Positions 10,781-18,075 of a stretch of DNA of 64,000 bases are shown here, piece by piece. Position 1 is the first letter of the stretch, and each line of letters opens with the position of its first letter. Where the stretch lies: positions 1-64,000 of the forward strand of contig NZ_CALCZQ010000001.1 in assembly GCF_937903345.1 (NCBI RefSeq), written 5' to 3'. The DNA comes from an uncultured Emticicia sp. (lineage in GTDB: Bacteria > Bacteroidota > Bacteroidia > Cytophagales > Spirosomataceae). Made by a program: the position numbers and the translations under genes. Below the pieces are notes generated by a model that did no database searches, was not told the origin of the DNA, and worked only from the letters and a program-made list of their open reading frames with translations.

Positions 10781-13369
10781 TTACAAAATCTCATACTTTT
10801 TGCCTTTTTTAGTCAAAAAATCAAAAGCAAAACTATTTCGCTCCTCAATCTTCAATAAATTAGAGGGATCTTTAATAAGTGGTTTTTCAACTTTCACAAA
10901 TGTAAAGAGCTGGTTTGGGTTCTCACCTTTGGCAATTTTATATTTTAAATCTTTTATGGTCAACTTTTCTTTCGTCCTAATTCTACAATTCCCACCAATT
11001 TTTGAGTAAATAATTATTTTTATCAATTTCCCATTTTTCCAAGCCATATCAATTTCAAATCCTCCTCGCACTCTTAATCCTTTGACATTTCCCGTATGCC
11101 ATTCTTTTGGCAAGGCTGGTAATAAGTAAATTTCTCCTGCATGACTTTGAATAAGCATTTCTGCAATTCCTGCGGTTGCACCGAAATTTCCATCAATTTG
11201 GAACGGAGGATGGGCATCAAACAAATTAGGGTAAGTTCCTCCACCTTCCATGTTCGTTGTGTGGCTTCTTACTAATTTGAACAAATTTGTCAATAATTTT
11301 AACGCGTGGTCTCCATCTTGCAATCTGGCCCAAATATTAACCTTCCAACCCATAGACCAACCTGTAGCCAAGTCTCCTCTCCTTTCCATGACTTTCTTTA
11401 CTGCCGAAATTAATTCAGGTGTAAACCAATTTATTTGATTACTTGGATGAAAAGCATATAAATGTGAAAAATGTCGATGCTGTACATCGGCATCTTCAAA
11501 ATCTTCTTGCCACTCTTGCAACTGCCCATATTTACCAATTTGATAAGGCAAAAGTAGTCTCAAATTATGTTTTACTTCTAACAATAATGGTTCATCAATT
11601 CCAAGAATTGTGCAGGCTTCAATATACCGAGACATTGATTCTCGAATAATGGCCATATCCATTGTTGGCCCAGCACTAAATGCACCTTGTTTATTTTGTT
11701 CGTATAGAAAATTTTGTTCAGGTGAATGTCCAATTGGCGTAACTAAATACCCATTTTCATTCTTTACTAACCAACCTTGATAAAATTGCACAGCTCCTTT
11801 TAAAAGCGGAAAGACTTCTACTTTTAAAAACCTTTTATCTCCATTATATAGATATTTCTCCCAAAAATGACTCGTAAGCCAACCTGCTGCCATTGGCCAA
11901 AACGAACAATTACAGTTATCAACTGGTTCGGTGTGCCGCCAAATATCAGTATTATGATGGGCCACCCAACCATCATTTACAAACATATTTCGAGCAGTTT
12001 CTTGGCCATTGATTGCCAATTCTTTGATTGCTTGAAAAAAAGGCTCTTGACATTCCGACAAATGTGTAATTTCGGCAGGCCAATAATTCATTTGAGCATT
12101 AATATTGATTGTATATGCACCATTCCAAGGTGGAATCATTTGATCATTCCAAATTCCTTGAAGATTGAGCGGTTGACCACCGATTCTCGAACCTGCAATC
12201 ATCAAATATCGACCATAATTAAAATATAGTGCTGGAAAAGAAGGGTCATTTTTATTAAAAAATAATGCAATACGTTTATCAGTCGGTAATTTTGATTGTT
12301 TACTCTCTGCCGCCAATTTAAGTTCAACTCTGTCGTATAGTTTTTTATAGTCGGAAAGGTGATTTTTGTATAGGACATTAAATGATTTACCTTGAATTGC
12401 TTTAAAATATTTCTCTATAAGTTTTCTCGGGTCTTTACCTTCGTAGGCAGGGCTTTTGTCAAAGCCATTGAAACTTGTAGCGGAAGAAAGAATAAGCACC
12501 AATTCATTAGCGTTTTTGACAATAATTTTATCTTTATCACTTACTAAACTGCCGCCATCATTGTAAGCTTTTATAGCCGACTCAAAAGTCATACCCAAAC
12601 CCTTGGCTTTTTCATCATAAAGCATATTTTCAATTTCTGGTTTACGTTTACCCCATTTGTCGTAAAGTTCGGGATACTTGTGTTGGTCGCCGAGTTTTTC
12701 TACCTGTTCAAAACTTCTTCTCAAGCCAAAACCTGCAACTTTACCTTGCATACTTAGAGAATTACCTTTAGCCTCAAAATGATTACTTGACTGATGTGGA
12801 GTTGTAAATCGCAAAGTACAATTGATTTTTTCTAGCCCTACAGCTTGTAGTTTTATAACAATTACATGGTCAGGATAACTGGCAAAATATGTTCTTTTAA
12901 AGGTAGTTTTACCAATCTTATAACTTGTGGATGCAGTTGCATTTGTGAGGTTTAAATTGCGTTTATAATCTAATATTGCGTTGCTTTTATGCTCAAAATC
13001 TATCCACAAATCACCCATAGGTTGATACAATTGATGGTTTCGACCGAGCCATTCTTTTGCTATAATGGCCTGAGCTTCTTGGTATTTCTTATCATTCAAT
13101 AAATCAGTAACCACCTTAAACGACTTTCTGATGTTTATATTTTTAAACGTTCCATGTGGGTCTCCTGTATAAAGAGTACCTTCATTCAGCTGTAAATGTT
13201 CTATTTCAGGATTTCCAAAAACCATAGCACCCATAAAACCATTCCCAATTGGCAGAGCTTCTGTCCAGACCGAGGCAGGTTTGTCAAACCATAATTTATT
13301 GTTTTGAGAAAACAAGTAGGAAGTATTCAAAAAAAATATACTTAAAATTAGTAAAACCACTTTTTTCAT
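10781..13369 (-). CDS. Glycoside hydrolase family 95 (alpha-L-fucosidase type), secreted
   Basis: 862 residues from ATG 13369, chosen because a clean signal peptide follows (MKKVVLLILSIFFLNTSYLF, SQ). GH95 enzymes are inverting alpha-1,2-fucosidases; some act on galactosides. Motifs include the N-terminal EALPIGNGFMGAMVFG, the catalytic NxN pair Asn422/Asn424 in TININAQMNYWPAE, HHNTDIWRHTEP, Glu551 in GHSPEQNF and Asp726 in FQIDGNFGATAG. These match in order and spacing the Asn/Asn/Glu/Asp set known from the bifidobacterial enzyme, so it should be active. An upstream in-frame TTG would extend it by 15 residues and spoil the signal peptide. Fits a role in fucosylated-glycan use with the SusC receptor. 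Confidence 0.93.
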   Translation of the reverse strand: MKKVVLLILSIFFLNTSYLFSQNNKLWFDKPASVWTEALPIGNGFMGAMVFGNPEIEHLQLNEGTLYTGDPHGTFKNINIRKSFKVVTDLLNDKKYQEAQAIIAKEWLGRNHQLYQPMGDLWIDFEHKSNAILDYKRNLNLTNATASTSYKIGKTTFKRTYFASYPDHVIVIKLQAVGLEKINCTLRFTTPHQSSNHFEAKGNSLSMQGKVAGFGLRRSFEQVEKLGDQHKYPELYDKWGKRKPEIENMLYDEKAKGLGMTFESAIKAYNDGGSLVSDKDKIIVKNANELVLILSSATSFNGFDKSPAYEGKDPRKLIEKYFKAIQGKSFNVLYKNHLSDYKKLYDRVELKLAAESKQSKLPTDKRIALFFNKNDPSFPALYFNYGRYLMIAGSRIGGQPLNLQGIWNDQMIPPWNGAYTININAQMNYWPAEITHLSECQEPFFQAIKELAINGQETARNMFVNDGWVAHHNTDIWRHTEPVDNCNCSFWPMAAGWLTSHFWEKYLYNGDKRFLKVEVFPLLKGAVQFYQGWLVKNENGYLVTPIGHSPEQNFLYEQNKQGAFSAGPTMDMAIIRESMSRYIEACTILGIDEPLLLEVKHNLRLLLPYQIGKYGQLQEWQEDFEDADVQHRHFSHLYAFHPSNQINWFTPELISAVKKVMERRGDLATGWSMGWKVNIWARLQDGDHALKLLTNLFKLVRSHTTNMEGGGTYPNLFDAHPPFQIDGNFGATAGIAEMLIQSHAGEIYLLPALPKEWHTGNVKGLRVRGGFEIDMAWKNGKLIKIIIYSKIGGNCRIRTKEKLTIKDLKYKIAKGENPNQLFTFVKVEKPLIKDPSNLLKIEERNSFAFDFLTKKGKKYEIL

Positions 13370-13538
13370 GATAAAAAAACAACTTTGATAAAAGATAGAG
13401 CATAAATTTTGCAATGAAAGTTAAAAAGAAAGTGGCTGAATTTCTAAAATTTACTAAAAAAGTTTAAAAACAAATTAAACAATAATAGTAAAATTACCTT
13501 CATTTAATACAAAGTTTTCATCATTACTGTTTTTATCT

Positions 13539-13546
13539 TAATTTTG
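13539..13546 (+). promoter_or_regulatory. -7 box 4 bases before the Nudix start codon
   Basis: TAATTTTG fits TAnnTTTG. Only four bases separate it from the ATG at 13551, so transcription would begin at or next to the start codon, implying a leaderless mRNA. Confidence 0.45.
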
Positions 13547-13550
13547 CCAA

Positions 13551-14099
13551 ATGAATGAAGAAAGAAATCCTTGGCAAATTCTTGACTCAGAGGTCAAGTA
13601 CGAAAATAATTGGATACAGGTATTACATCAAAATGTATTAAATCCAAGTGGCGGAAAAGGCATTTATGGTACCGTGAATTTTAAAAACATTGCTGTTGGT
13701 GTAGTACCAATAGACCAAGATGGAAATATTTGGTTGGTTGGACAATTCAGATTTCCGCTAAATGAATATTCTTGGGAGATTCCGGAAGGTGGATGTCCTA
13801 CTGGTGAGGAAGTCTTAGACACCGCAAAACGTGAATTAAAAGAAGAAACGGGCTTAATTGCACAAGAATGGAAATTAATTTCTAAATTACACACATCAAA
13901 TTCCGTCTGCAATGAGGTAGCCTACATTTATCTTGCTGAAGGTATTACCCAAACAGAAAGCCAACCCGAAGAAACCGAGCAATTACAAGTTAAAAAAGTT
14001 ACGCTTAAAGAAGCACTCCTGATGGTTATGGATGACAAAATCACCGACTCAATGAGTGTGGCTGGTATTCTTAAAGTTGCACGTCTAAAAGGTCTTTGA
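13551..14099 (+). CDS. Nudix hydrolase, ADP-ribose pyrophosphatase-like
   Basis: 182 residues. Nudix enzymes hydrolyse nucleoside diphosphates linked to another group; the length and the segment around IWLVGQFRFPLNEYSWEIPE resemble ADP-sugar pyrophosphatases. The full Nudix box is present (GGCPTGEEVLDTAKREL then KEETGL), including the REL and EE metal ligands. Cytoplasmic. The LysE-family gene starts two bases after its stop, so the two form an operon. The substrate (ADP-ribose, ADP-sugar or other) is inferred from family resemblance only. Confidence 0.9.
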   Translation: MNEERNPWQILDSEVKYENNWIQVLHQNVLNPSGGKGIYGTVNFKNIAVGVVPIDQDGNIWLVGQFRFPLNEYSWEIPEGGCPTGEEVLDTAKRELKEETGLIAQEWKLISKLHTSNSVCNEVAYIYLAEGITQTESQPEETEQLQVKKVTLKEALLMVMDDKITDSMSVAGILKVARLKGL

Positions 14100-14100
14100 T

Positions 14101-14721
14101 ATGTTTGAAGCAATAATTTTTGGTTTAGTTACTGGACTTGTGCTAAGTTTCGGTTTTGGGAGTGTATTTTTTGCACTCGTACAAGATAGTATCCAATATG
14201 GCTATAAAGCAGGCGTAAAAATCTCTTTAGGCGTTGTTGCAGGTGATATTATAATGATTTTGATTGCCTATCTTGGTACTTCTTTTCTCCCTAATATTCC
14301 AAATTTTGGCCTTTATTCACGAATTTTTGGTTCGATTTTGCTATTGGGTTTAGGCCTTATTCAGTTTCGTAAACATCAGCAGCCATCAAAGATGCAAGAT
14401 TTTAAACTGACAAGATTTTTTTATTTTTTCGGAAAGGGATTTCTTTTGAATGTTATCAATCCAATAAATTTTATCTCATGGATGGTAGTTTCGGCGTCAC
14501 TTAAAGGATACAGATACGATTTATTAGACGAAACACTATTTTTTATAACCTGTATACTTACCATTTTGACTATCGAATCAGCTTTTTCAATATTTGCCGA
14601 TAGAATTAAAACTCGACTAAACGAAAATACAATCGTTTATATCAAATATGTATCTGGATTAGTTTTTATTGGTGTCAGTTTAAAAATGGTTTATGATGCT
14701 TATAAAATTTTAGTTTTTTAA
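14101..14721 (+). CDS. LysE/RhtB family amino acid exporter-like membrane protein
   Basis: 206 residues with about six hydrophobic segments, the usual size for LysE-family translocators that export amino acids or related small molecules. The N-terminal pattern (GLVTGLVLSFGFGSVFFALV) replaces the usual GP motif by a G-F-G sequence, and NVINPINFISWMVV matches the conserved N-P-x-x segment of the family. It starts two bases after the Nudix stop. A perfect 16-bp hairpin follows at 14726-14762. The substrate is not predictable. Confidence 0.85.
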   Translation: MFEAIIFGLVTGLVLSFGFGSVFFALVQDSIQYGYKAGVKISLGVVAGDIIMILIAYLGTSFLPNIPNFGLYSRIFGSILLLGLGLIQFRKHQQPSKMQDFKLTRFFYFFGKGFLLNVINPINFISWMVVSASLKGYRYDLLDETLFFITCILTILTIESAFSIFADRIKTRLNENTIVYIKYVSGLVFIGVSLKMVYDAYKILVF

Positions 14722-14725
14722 AAAC

Positions 14726-14762
14726 AATCACGCCAAACCTTGTTCTAAGGTTTGGCGTGATT
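14726..14762. terminator. Bidirectional hairpin terminator
   Basis: Perfect 16-bp inverted repeat, 14726-14741 with 14747-14762, around a 5-base loop (GTTCT). It is rich in GC for this region and sits between the convergent LysE-family and SPFH genes, with A/T-rich flanks on both sides. Confidence 0.85.
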
Positions 14763-14782
14763 TTAAGTACCAAATGAAAGTT

Positions 14783-15712
14783 TTACTTTCCTTTTTGATT
14801 ATTCTCTGAATTTTGATTTAAGGCCATCATTTGTTTCATGGTTTTATCAAATCCTTCAACCGAACCATCCATAAATATTACATTTCCTTTGCCATCTTGG
14901 GCAACTTGACGCATAGTTTCAGTCCACAAAGAAAATAAAATAATTGAAGGATCAAGATGTGCTTTCTCCATTTCTGCTGCAGCTACGGCCATACCTTTAG
15001 CAATTTCTTCACGGAATTGAGCCAGACCTTGTCCTCGCAAGCGAGCAGCTTCACGCTCAGCTTCGGCCGAAATTCTAATCGCATTTCCATCAGCTTCTGC
15101 ACCTTTGGTTTTTGTAATTAATAAAGCTTGACCTTCATTTTCAGCCGCCGCCTTCAAGTTATTTGAAGCTACCACTCTTGACATTGATTTTACGATTTCT
15201 TCATCAAACGTAATATCATTTATTTGTAAATCAAGTAAATGATAGCCCCAACCGTTTAATGTTTGATCAAGGTTCGATTTTACATCATCAACAATTTCAT
15301 TTCTTAAACCTAAAATTTCCGCTTGCTTTTTTGTAGCCACAAAACTACGAATCGAGCCTTCGATGGAGCGAACCAAAGCCTGCATAAAATTGGCTTGGTC
15401 AATAAACTTAAAAGCCACATTTTTGATTTGCTCTTCCGAATTGTCTGTTACTGTGTATAGCAACATCGCCTTGAAATAGACATTGGCTTGATCATTGGTT
15501 ATTGCTTGAAACTGTAATTCAGCCGAACGGTTCTGAATTGAGATAGTACGAAATACAAACTCGATAAACGGAATCTTAAAATTCAGACCAGGTGTCATGA
15601 TTCTGCTATACTTTCCGAAAACTGTAATTACTGCAACATTTCCTTGCTGAACAATTACAACAGATAAATAAAGAATGATTGCTAAAAATGCAAGTAAGAA
15701 AATAGATAACAT
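14783..15712 (-). CDS. SPFH/band 7 domain membrane protein (stomatin/QmcA-like)
   Basis: 309 residues. One N-terminal membrane segment (3-20) is followed by the SPFH/band 7 domain (VIVQQGNVAVITVFGKYSRI onwards; LLDLQINDITFDEEIVKSM) and an Ala/Glu-rich coiled coil (EAEREAARLRGQGLAQF). Family members oligomerise into large membrane-anchored rings and often protect or regulate the FtsH protease or organise membrane microdomains. No NfeD-type partner gene adjoins it. A TACATTTG box lies 31 bases upstream of the start, so it is probably transcribed alone. Confidence 0.9.
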   Translation of the reverse strand: MLSIFLLAFLAIILYLSVVIVQQGNVAVITVFGKYSRIMTPGLNFKIPFIEFVFRTISIQNRSAELQFQAITNDQANVYFKAMLLYTVTDNSEEQIKNVAFKFIDQANFMQALVRSIEGSIRSFVATKKQAEILGLRNEIVDDVKSNLDQTLNGWGYHLLDLQINDITFDEEIVKSMSRVVASNNLKAAAENEGQALLITKTKGAEADGNAIRISAEAEREAARLRGQGLAQFREEIAKGMAVAAAEMEKAHLDPSIILFSLWTETMRQVAQDGKGNVIFMDGSVEGFDKTMKQMMALNQNSENNQKGK

Positions 15713-15743
15713 TGTGTTTTATGGTTTTAGTTAAAACTATGGA

Positions 15744-15751
15744 CAAATGTA
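15744..15751 (-). promoter_or_regulatory. -7 box upstream of SPFH gene
   Basis: TACATTTG on the minus strand fits TAnnTTTG and lies 31 bases before the SPFH start at 15712. No TTG at the expected -33 spacing was found. Confidence 0.4.
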
Positions 15752-15839
15752 TAGCGAAAGTCGAAACCTAATTTAAAATTTTGACAAATGGTAAAAACAC
15801 AAGGAAAATTTGTAAAAATTAGATTTATAGAGACCAATT

Positions 15840-16541
15840 TTACTTCAAATTACCTATACCACCATCAATATGTAGAATCTGTCCTGTAATCCAACTACCT
15901 TCATCAGATAATAGAAGTTTAGCTGCGGCAGTAATATCAGCACTAGTTCCAATCCTTCCAAGTGGGTGACGTTTGTTTGACGCATCAATCTTTTCTGGCG
16001 AAGAAAGCAACATTTTTACCAAAGGTGTGTCGGTCAAAGATGGAGCAATGGCGTTGAATCGAATCTTTGACGAAGCATATTCGGCTGCTAATGAACGAGT
16101 TAGACCTTCAATTGCACCTTTTGAGGTTGCCACAGAGGCATGAAAACCCATACCAGTTTGTACTGCAACTGTACTAAAAAGCAGAACGGATGCATTTCCT
16201 GCGGCCTTCAGTTTAGGTAAAACAGCTTGAATTACATTAACAGCCCCCAAAACATTTATTTGAAAATCTTTTTGAAAATCTTCAATCGTAAATCTATTAA
16301 ATGGCTTTAAATTAATGGTTCCTGGACAGTAAGCAAGGCCATCAATTGTTGCAGGAAGTGATGTAAAATCTTGATTATCAGGACTTAAAGCATCCCAAGT
16401 AATGTGTGTAGATCGTAAATCAGGCTGAGTACGTGATGCAGTAAATACACTTGCCCCAGCTTCTATCAATGATTGAGCAAGAGCAAAGCCGATACCCGAA
16501 CTTGCTCCAATAATAAGATAATTTTTTTCTTTGAAAGACAT
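15840..16541 (-). CDS. SDR family oxidoreductase with substituted catalytic tyrosine
   Basis: 233 residues from ATG 16541 (MSFKEKNYLIIGASSGIG); an upstream in-frame extension would add 14 unlikely residues. Classical short-chain dehydrogenase layout: nucleotide motif GASSGIG near 13-19, a catalytic-serine strand LLFSTVAVQTG, and the C-terminal WITGQILHIDGGIG. The active-site YxxxK is altered: the segment reads HASVATSKGAIEGLTRSLA, with Val where Tyr is expected four residues before the Lys. I recall Bacteroidota SDRs with a similar HASVA segment, so this may be a family trait. The enzyme may be inactive as a classical dehydrogenase or use another acid. It follows folE by about 120 bases on the same strand. 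Confidence 0.88.
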   Translation of the reverse strand: MSFKEKNYLIIGASSGIGFALAQSLIEAGASVFTASRTQPDLRSTHITWDALSPDNQDFTSLPATIDGLAYCPGTINLKPFNRFTIEDFQKDFQINVLGAVNVIQAVLPKLKAAGNASVLLFSTVAVQTGMGFHASVATSKGAIEGLTRSLAAEYASSKIRFNAIAPSLTDTPLVKMLLSSPEKIDASNKRHPLGRIGTSADITAAAKLLLSDEGSWITGQILHIDGGIGNLK

Positions 16542-16661
16542 TTCTATGATATATTGTTGAAAATGGATAATTAGACAATTCAACGGCTATAATTTTAAAC
16601 AGAATGTTGGTTAAATTGTTTTGAGAGTAATCCATTTTCAATTATAAAAAAGACTAAATAC

Positions 16662-17342
16662 TTAAATACTCAACACCTTCAAAAACTCACTTCTTTTTTC
16701 TTCTTTACTAAATACTCCACTATAAAATGAAGTGATTGTTGAACTTGTTTGGTCTTTCACGCCACGAGACGAAACACATTGGTGATCTGCATCCACAAAA
16801 ACCGCCACATCGTCGGTCATCAACGCATTTTTGATGGCATTACCAATCTGAATTGTCATACGTTCTTGCACTTGTGGGCGACGAGCAAAATGATTAACGA
16901 TTCGGTGTAATTTAGATAAACCAATTACATTCCCATTAGCAATATACGCTACATGAACTTTTCCTACGATTGGCACAAAATGGTGTTCGCAGCATGAATA
17001 AAACTGAATGTTTTTTTCAACCAACATTTCATTATAATTATATTCATTGGAAAAGAGCGTCATTGCAGGTTCATTTTCAGGATTTAGCCCCGAAAACAAC
17101 TCTTTTACATACATTTTAGCTACACGCTTTGGAGTGCCACGAAGACTTTCGTCTTGTAAATCGAGGCCAAGCGTAAGCATAATTTCTTTGAAATGTTTTT
17201 CTATTATTTCTATTTTCTCGTCATCAGTCAAATCAAACGCATCTTCTCGAAGTGGCGTTTCAAGTTTAGTAAACGGATGGTCTTGGTCGTCGAGTAATAA
17301 TTCGCTCACAAATGTTTTTTCTTTAAATTGGGTATTCAACAT
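16662..17342 (-). CDS. folE: GTP cyclohydrolase I
   Basis: 226 residues. Converts GTP to 7,8-dihydroneopterin triphosphate, the entry step for folate and for queuosine. Zinc-site and catalytic motifs are visible: FYSCCEHHFVPIVGKVHVAY, GLSKLHRIVNHFARRPQVQE and HQCVSSRGVKDQTS. I chose ATG 17342 (MLNTQFKEK) because AAAGGAAT lies just before it; an in-frame TTG six codons upstream also exists. The start overlaps the end of queD by 20 bases, so the two genes are one transcription unit. FolE feeds QueD directly, which explains the pairing. Length matches the E. coli enzyme (222). Confidence 0.95.
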   Translation of the reverse strand: MLNTQFKEKTFVSELLLDDQDHPFTKLETPLREDAFDLTDDEKIEIIEKHFKEIMLTLGLDLQDESLRGTPKRVAKMYVKELFSGLNPENEPAMTLFSNEYNYNEMLVEKNIQFYSCCEHHFVPIVGKVHVAYIANGNVIGLSKLHRIVNHFARRPQVQERMTIQIGNAIKNALMTDDVAVFVDADHQCVSSRGVKDQTSSTITSFYSGVFSKEEKRSEFLKVLSI

Positions 17343-17745
17343 AATTCCTTTCAGTTTCAAAAAGTGTAATTTTCAAATCATAATCATTCGATATTTTATC
17401 ACGCAAAATATCGTAAATCACAATAGCAATGTTTTCAGCCGATGGATTGAGTGTTTTAAATTCTTCAGCGTCCAAGTTTAGATTCTTGTGGTCAAATCTA
17501 TCTAAAACATTTTCTTTGATTAAATCACTTAAAATTTTCATGTCGAAAACATATCCTGTCTTTGGGTCAACTTCGCCTGACAGTCGAACAATCAGATCAT
17601 AATTGTGCCCATGAAAATTCGGGTTATTACATTTTCCGAAAATTCGAGCATTGTCTTCTACATTCCACTCAGGATTGTTAAGACGATGAGCTGCATTAAA
17701 GTGTTCTTTTCGCAACACCGCAACTCTCTTTTTTAGATATTCCAA
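17323..17745 (-). CDS. queD: 6-carboxytetrahydropterin synthase (QueD/PTPS family)
   Basis: About 140 residues. QueD turns dihydroneopterin triphosphate into 6-carboxytetrahydropterin in the queuosine pathway. Visible are the zinc histidines in HFNAAHRL and FHGHNYDL, the catalytic Cys in GKCNNPNFHG, and the conserved DMKILSDL and NPSAENIAI segments. There is no ATG at the start: the frame opens with TTG at 17745, and a GTG at 17718 preceded by AGAGAG is an alternative, so the first nine residues are uncertain. The 3' end overlaps folE. The third pathway gene in this window, queE, is at 46355. Confidence 0.92.
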   Translation of the reverse strand: MEYLKKRVAVLRKEHFNAAHRLNNPEWNVEDNARIFGKCNNPNFHGHNYDLIVRLSGEVDPKTGYVFDMKILSDLIKENVLDRFDHKNLNLDAEEFKTLNPSAENIAIVIYDILRDKISNDYDLKITLFETERNYVEYPI

Positions 17746-17821
17746 AATAGATAATAAAAGATAAATAAAATGTTAGCCAAACAGTCATTACAAAGGTTGT
17801 GTACAACACTTGTAGGCTACC

Positions 17822-17841
17822 GAACGATGGTTAAATCGTTC
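17822..17841 (-). promoter_or_regulatory. Hairpin in predicted queD 5' leader
   Basis: GAACGAT (17822-17828) pairs with ATCGTTC (17835-17841) across a 6-base loop. If transcription starts near 17850 this hairpin is near the 5' end of a leader of about 105 bases before queD. Its function is unknown; it does not match a riboswitch class that I recognise. Confidence 0.3.
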
Positions 17842-17856
17842 TTTTAGAAACGTTAT

Positions 17857-17864
17857 CAAATGTA
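17857..17864 (-). promoter_or_regulatory. -7 box upstream of queD-folE
   Basis: TACATTTG on the minus strand fits TAnnTTTG. It lies 111 bases before the TTG start of queD, predicting a long leader. The nearest TTG upstream is 26 bases away, which is too far for a good -33. Confidence 0.35.
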
Positions 17865-18015
17865 TTAACAAGTGGTATTTTTATTTTGTTCAAGATTTTT
17901 TTAAAAAAATTTTGAACTTGAATTTCAAATTACATTGATTAAAATATTTTTATCCTTTCAATATCCAAAAGATTATATTTTTTATTAATCATTTACTTAT
18001 GATAATATTTAATTT

Positions 18016-18023
18016 TATATTTG
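18016..18023 (+). promoter_or_regulatory. -7 box upstream of GH109 gene
   Basis: TATATTTG fits TAnnTTTG, 52 bases before the ATG at 18076. Confidence 0.4.
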
Positions 18024-18075
18024 AAACGCAAATCATCCATTTGGTTTGCAATATCATCTCCAAACCAACCTGACT

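Larger units (their letters stand above)
17746..18075. other. Intergenic region between divergent queD and GH109 genes
   Basis: 330 bases, no plausible gene. It holds a TACATTTG box for queD (17857-17864, minus), a TATATTTG box for the GH109 gene (18016-18023, plus) and a hairpin at 17822-17841 that would lie in the queD leader. The rest is very AT-rich with no clear signal. Confidence 0.6.

Noticed and set aside
17822..17841. Hairpin as a plus-strand terminator
   Set aside because: It is followed by TTTTAG on the plus strand, but no plus-strand gene lies upstream; it fits better in the queD leader.
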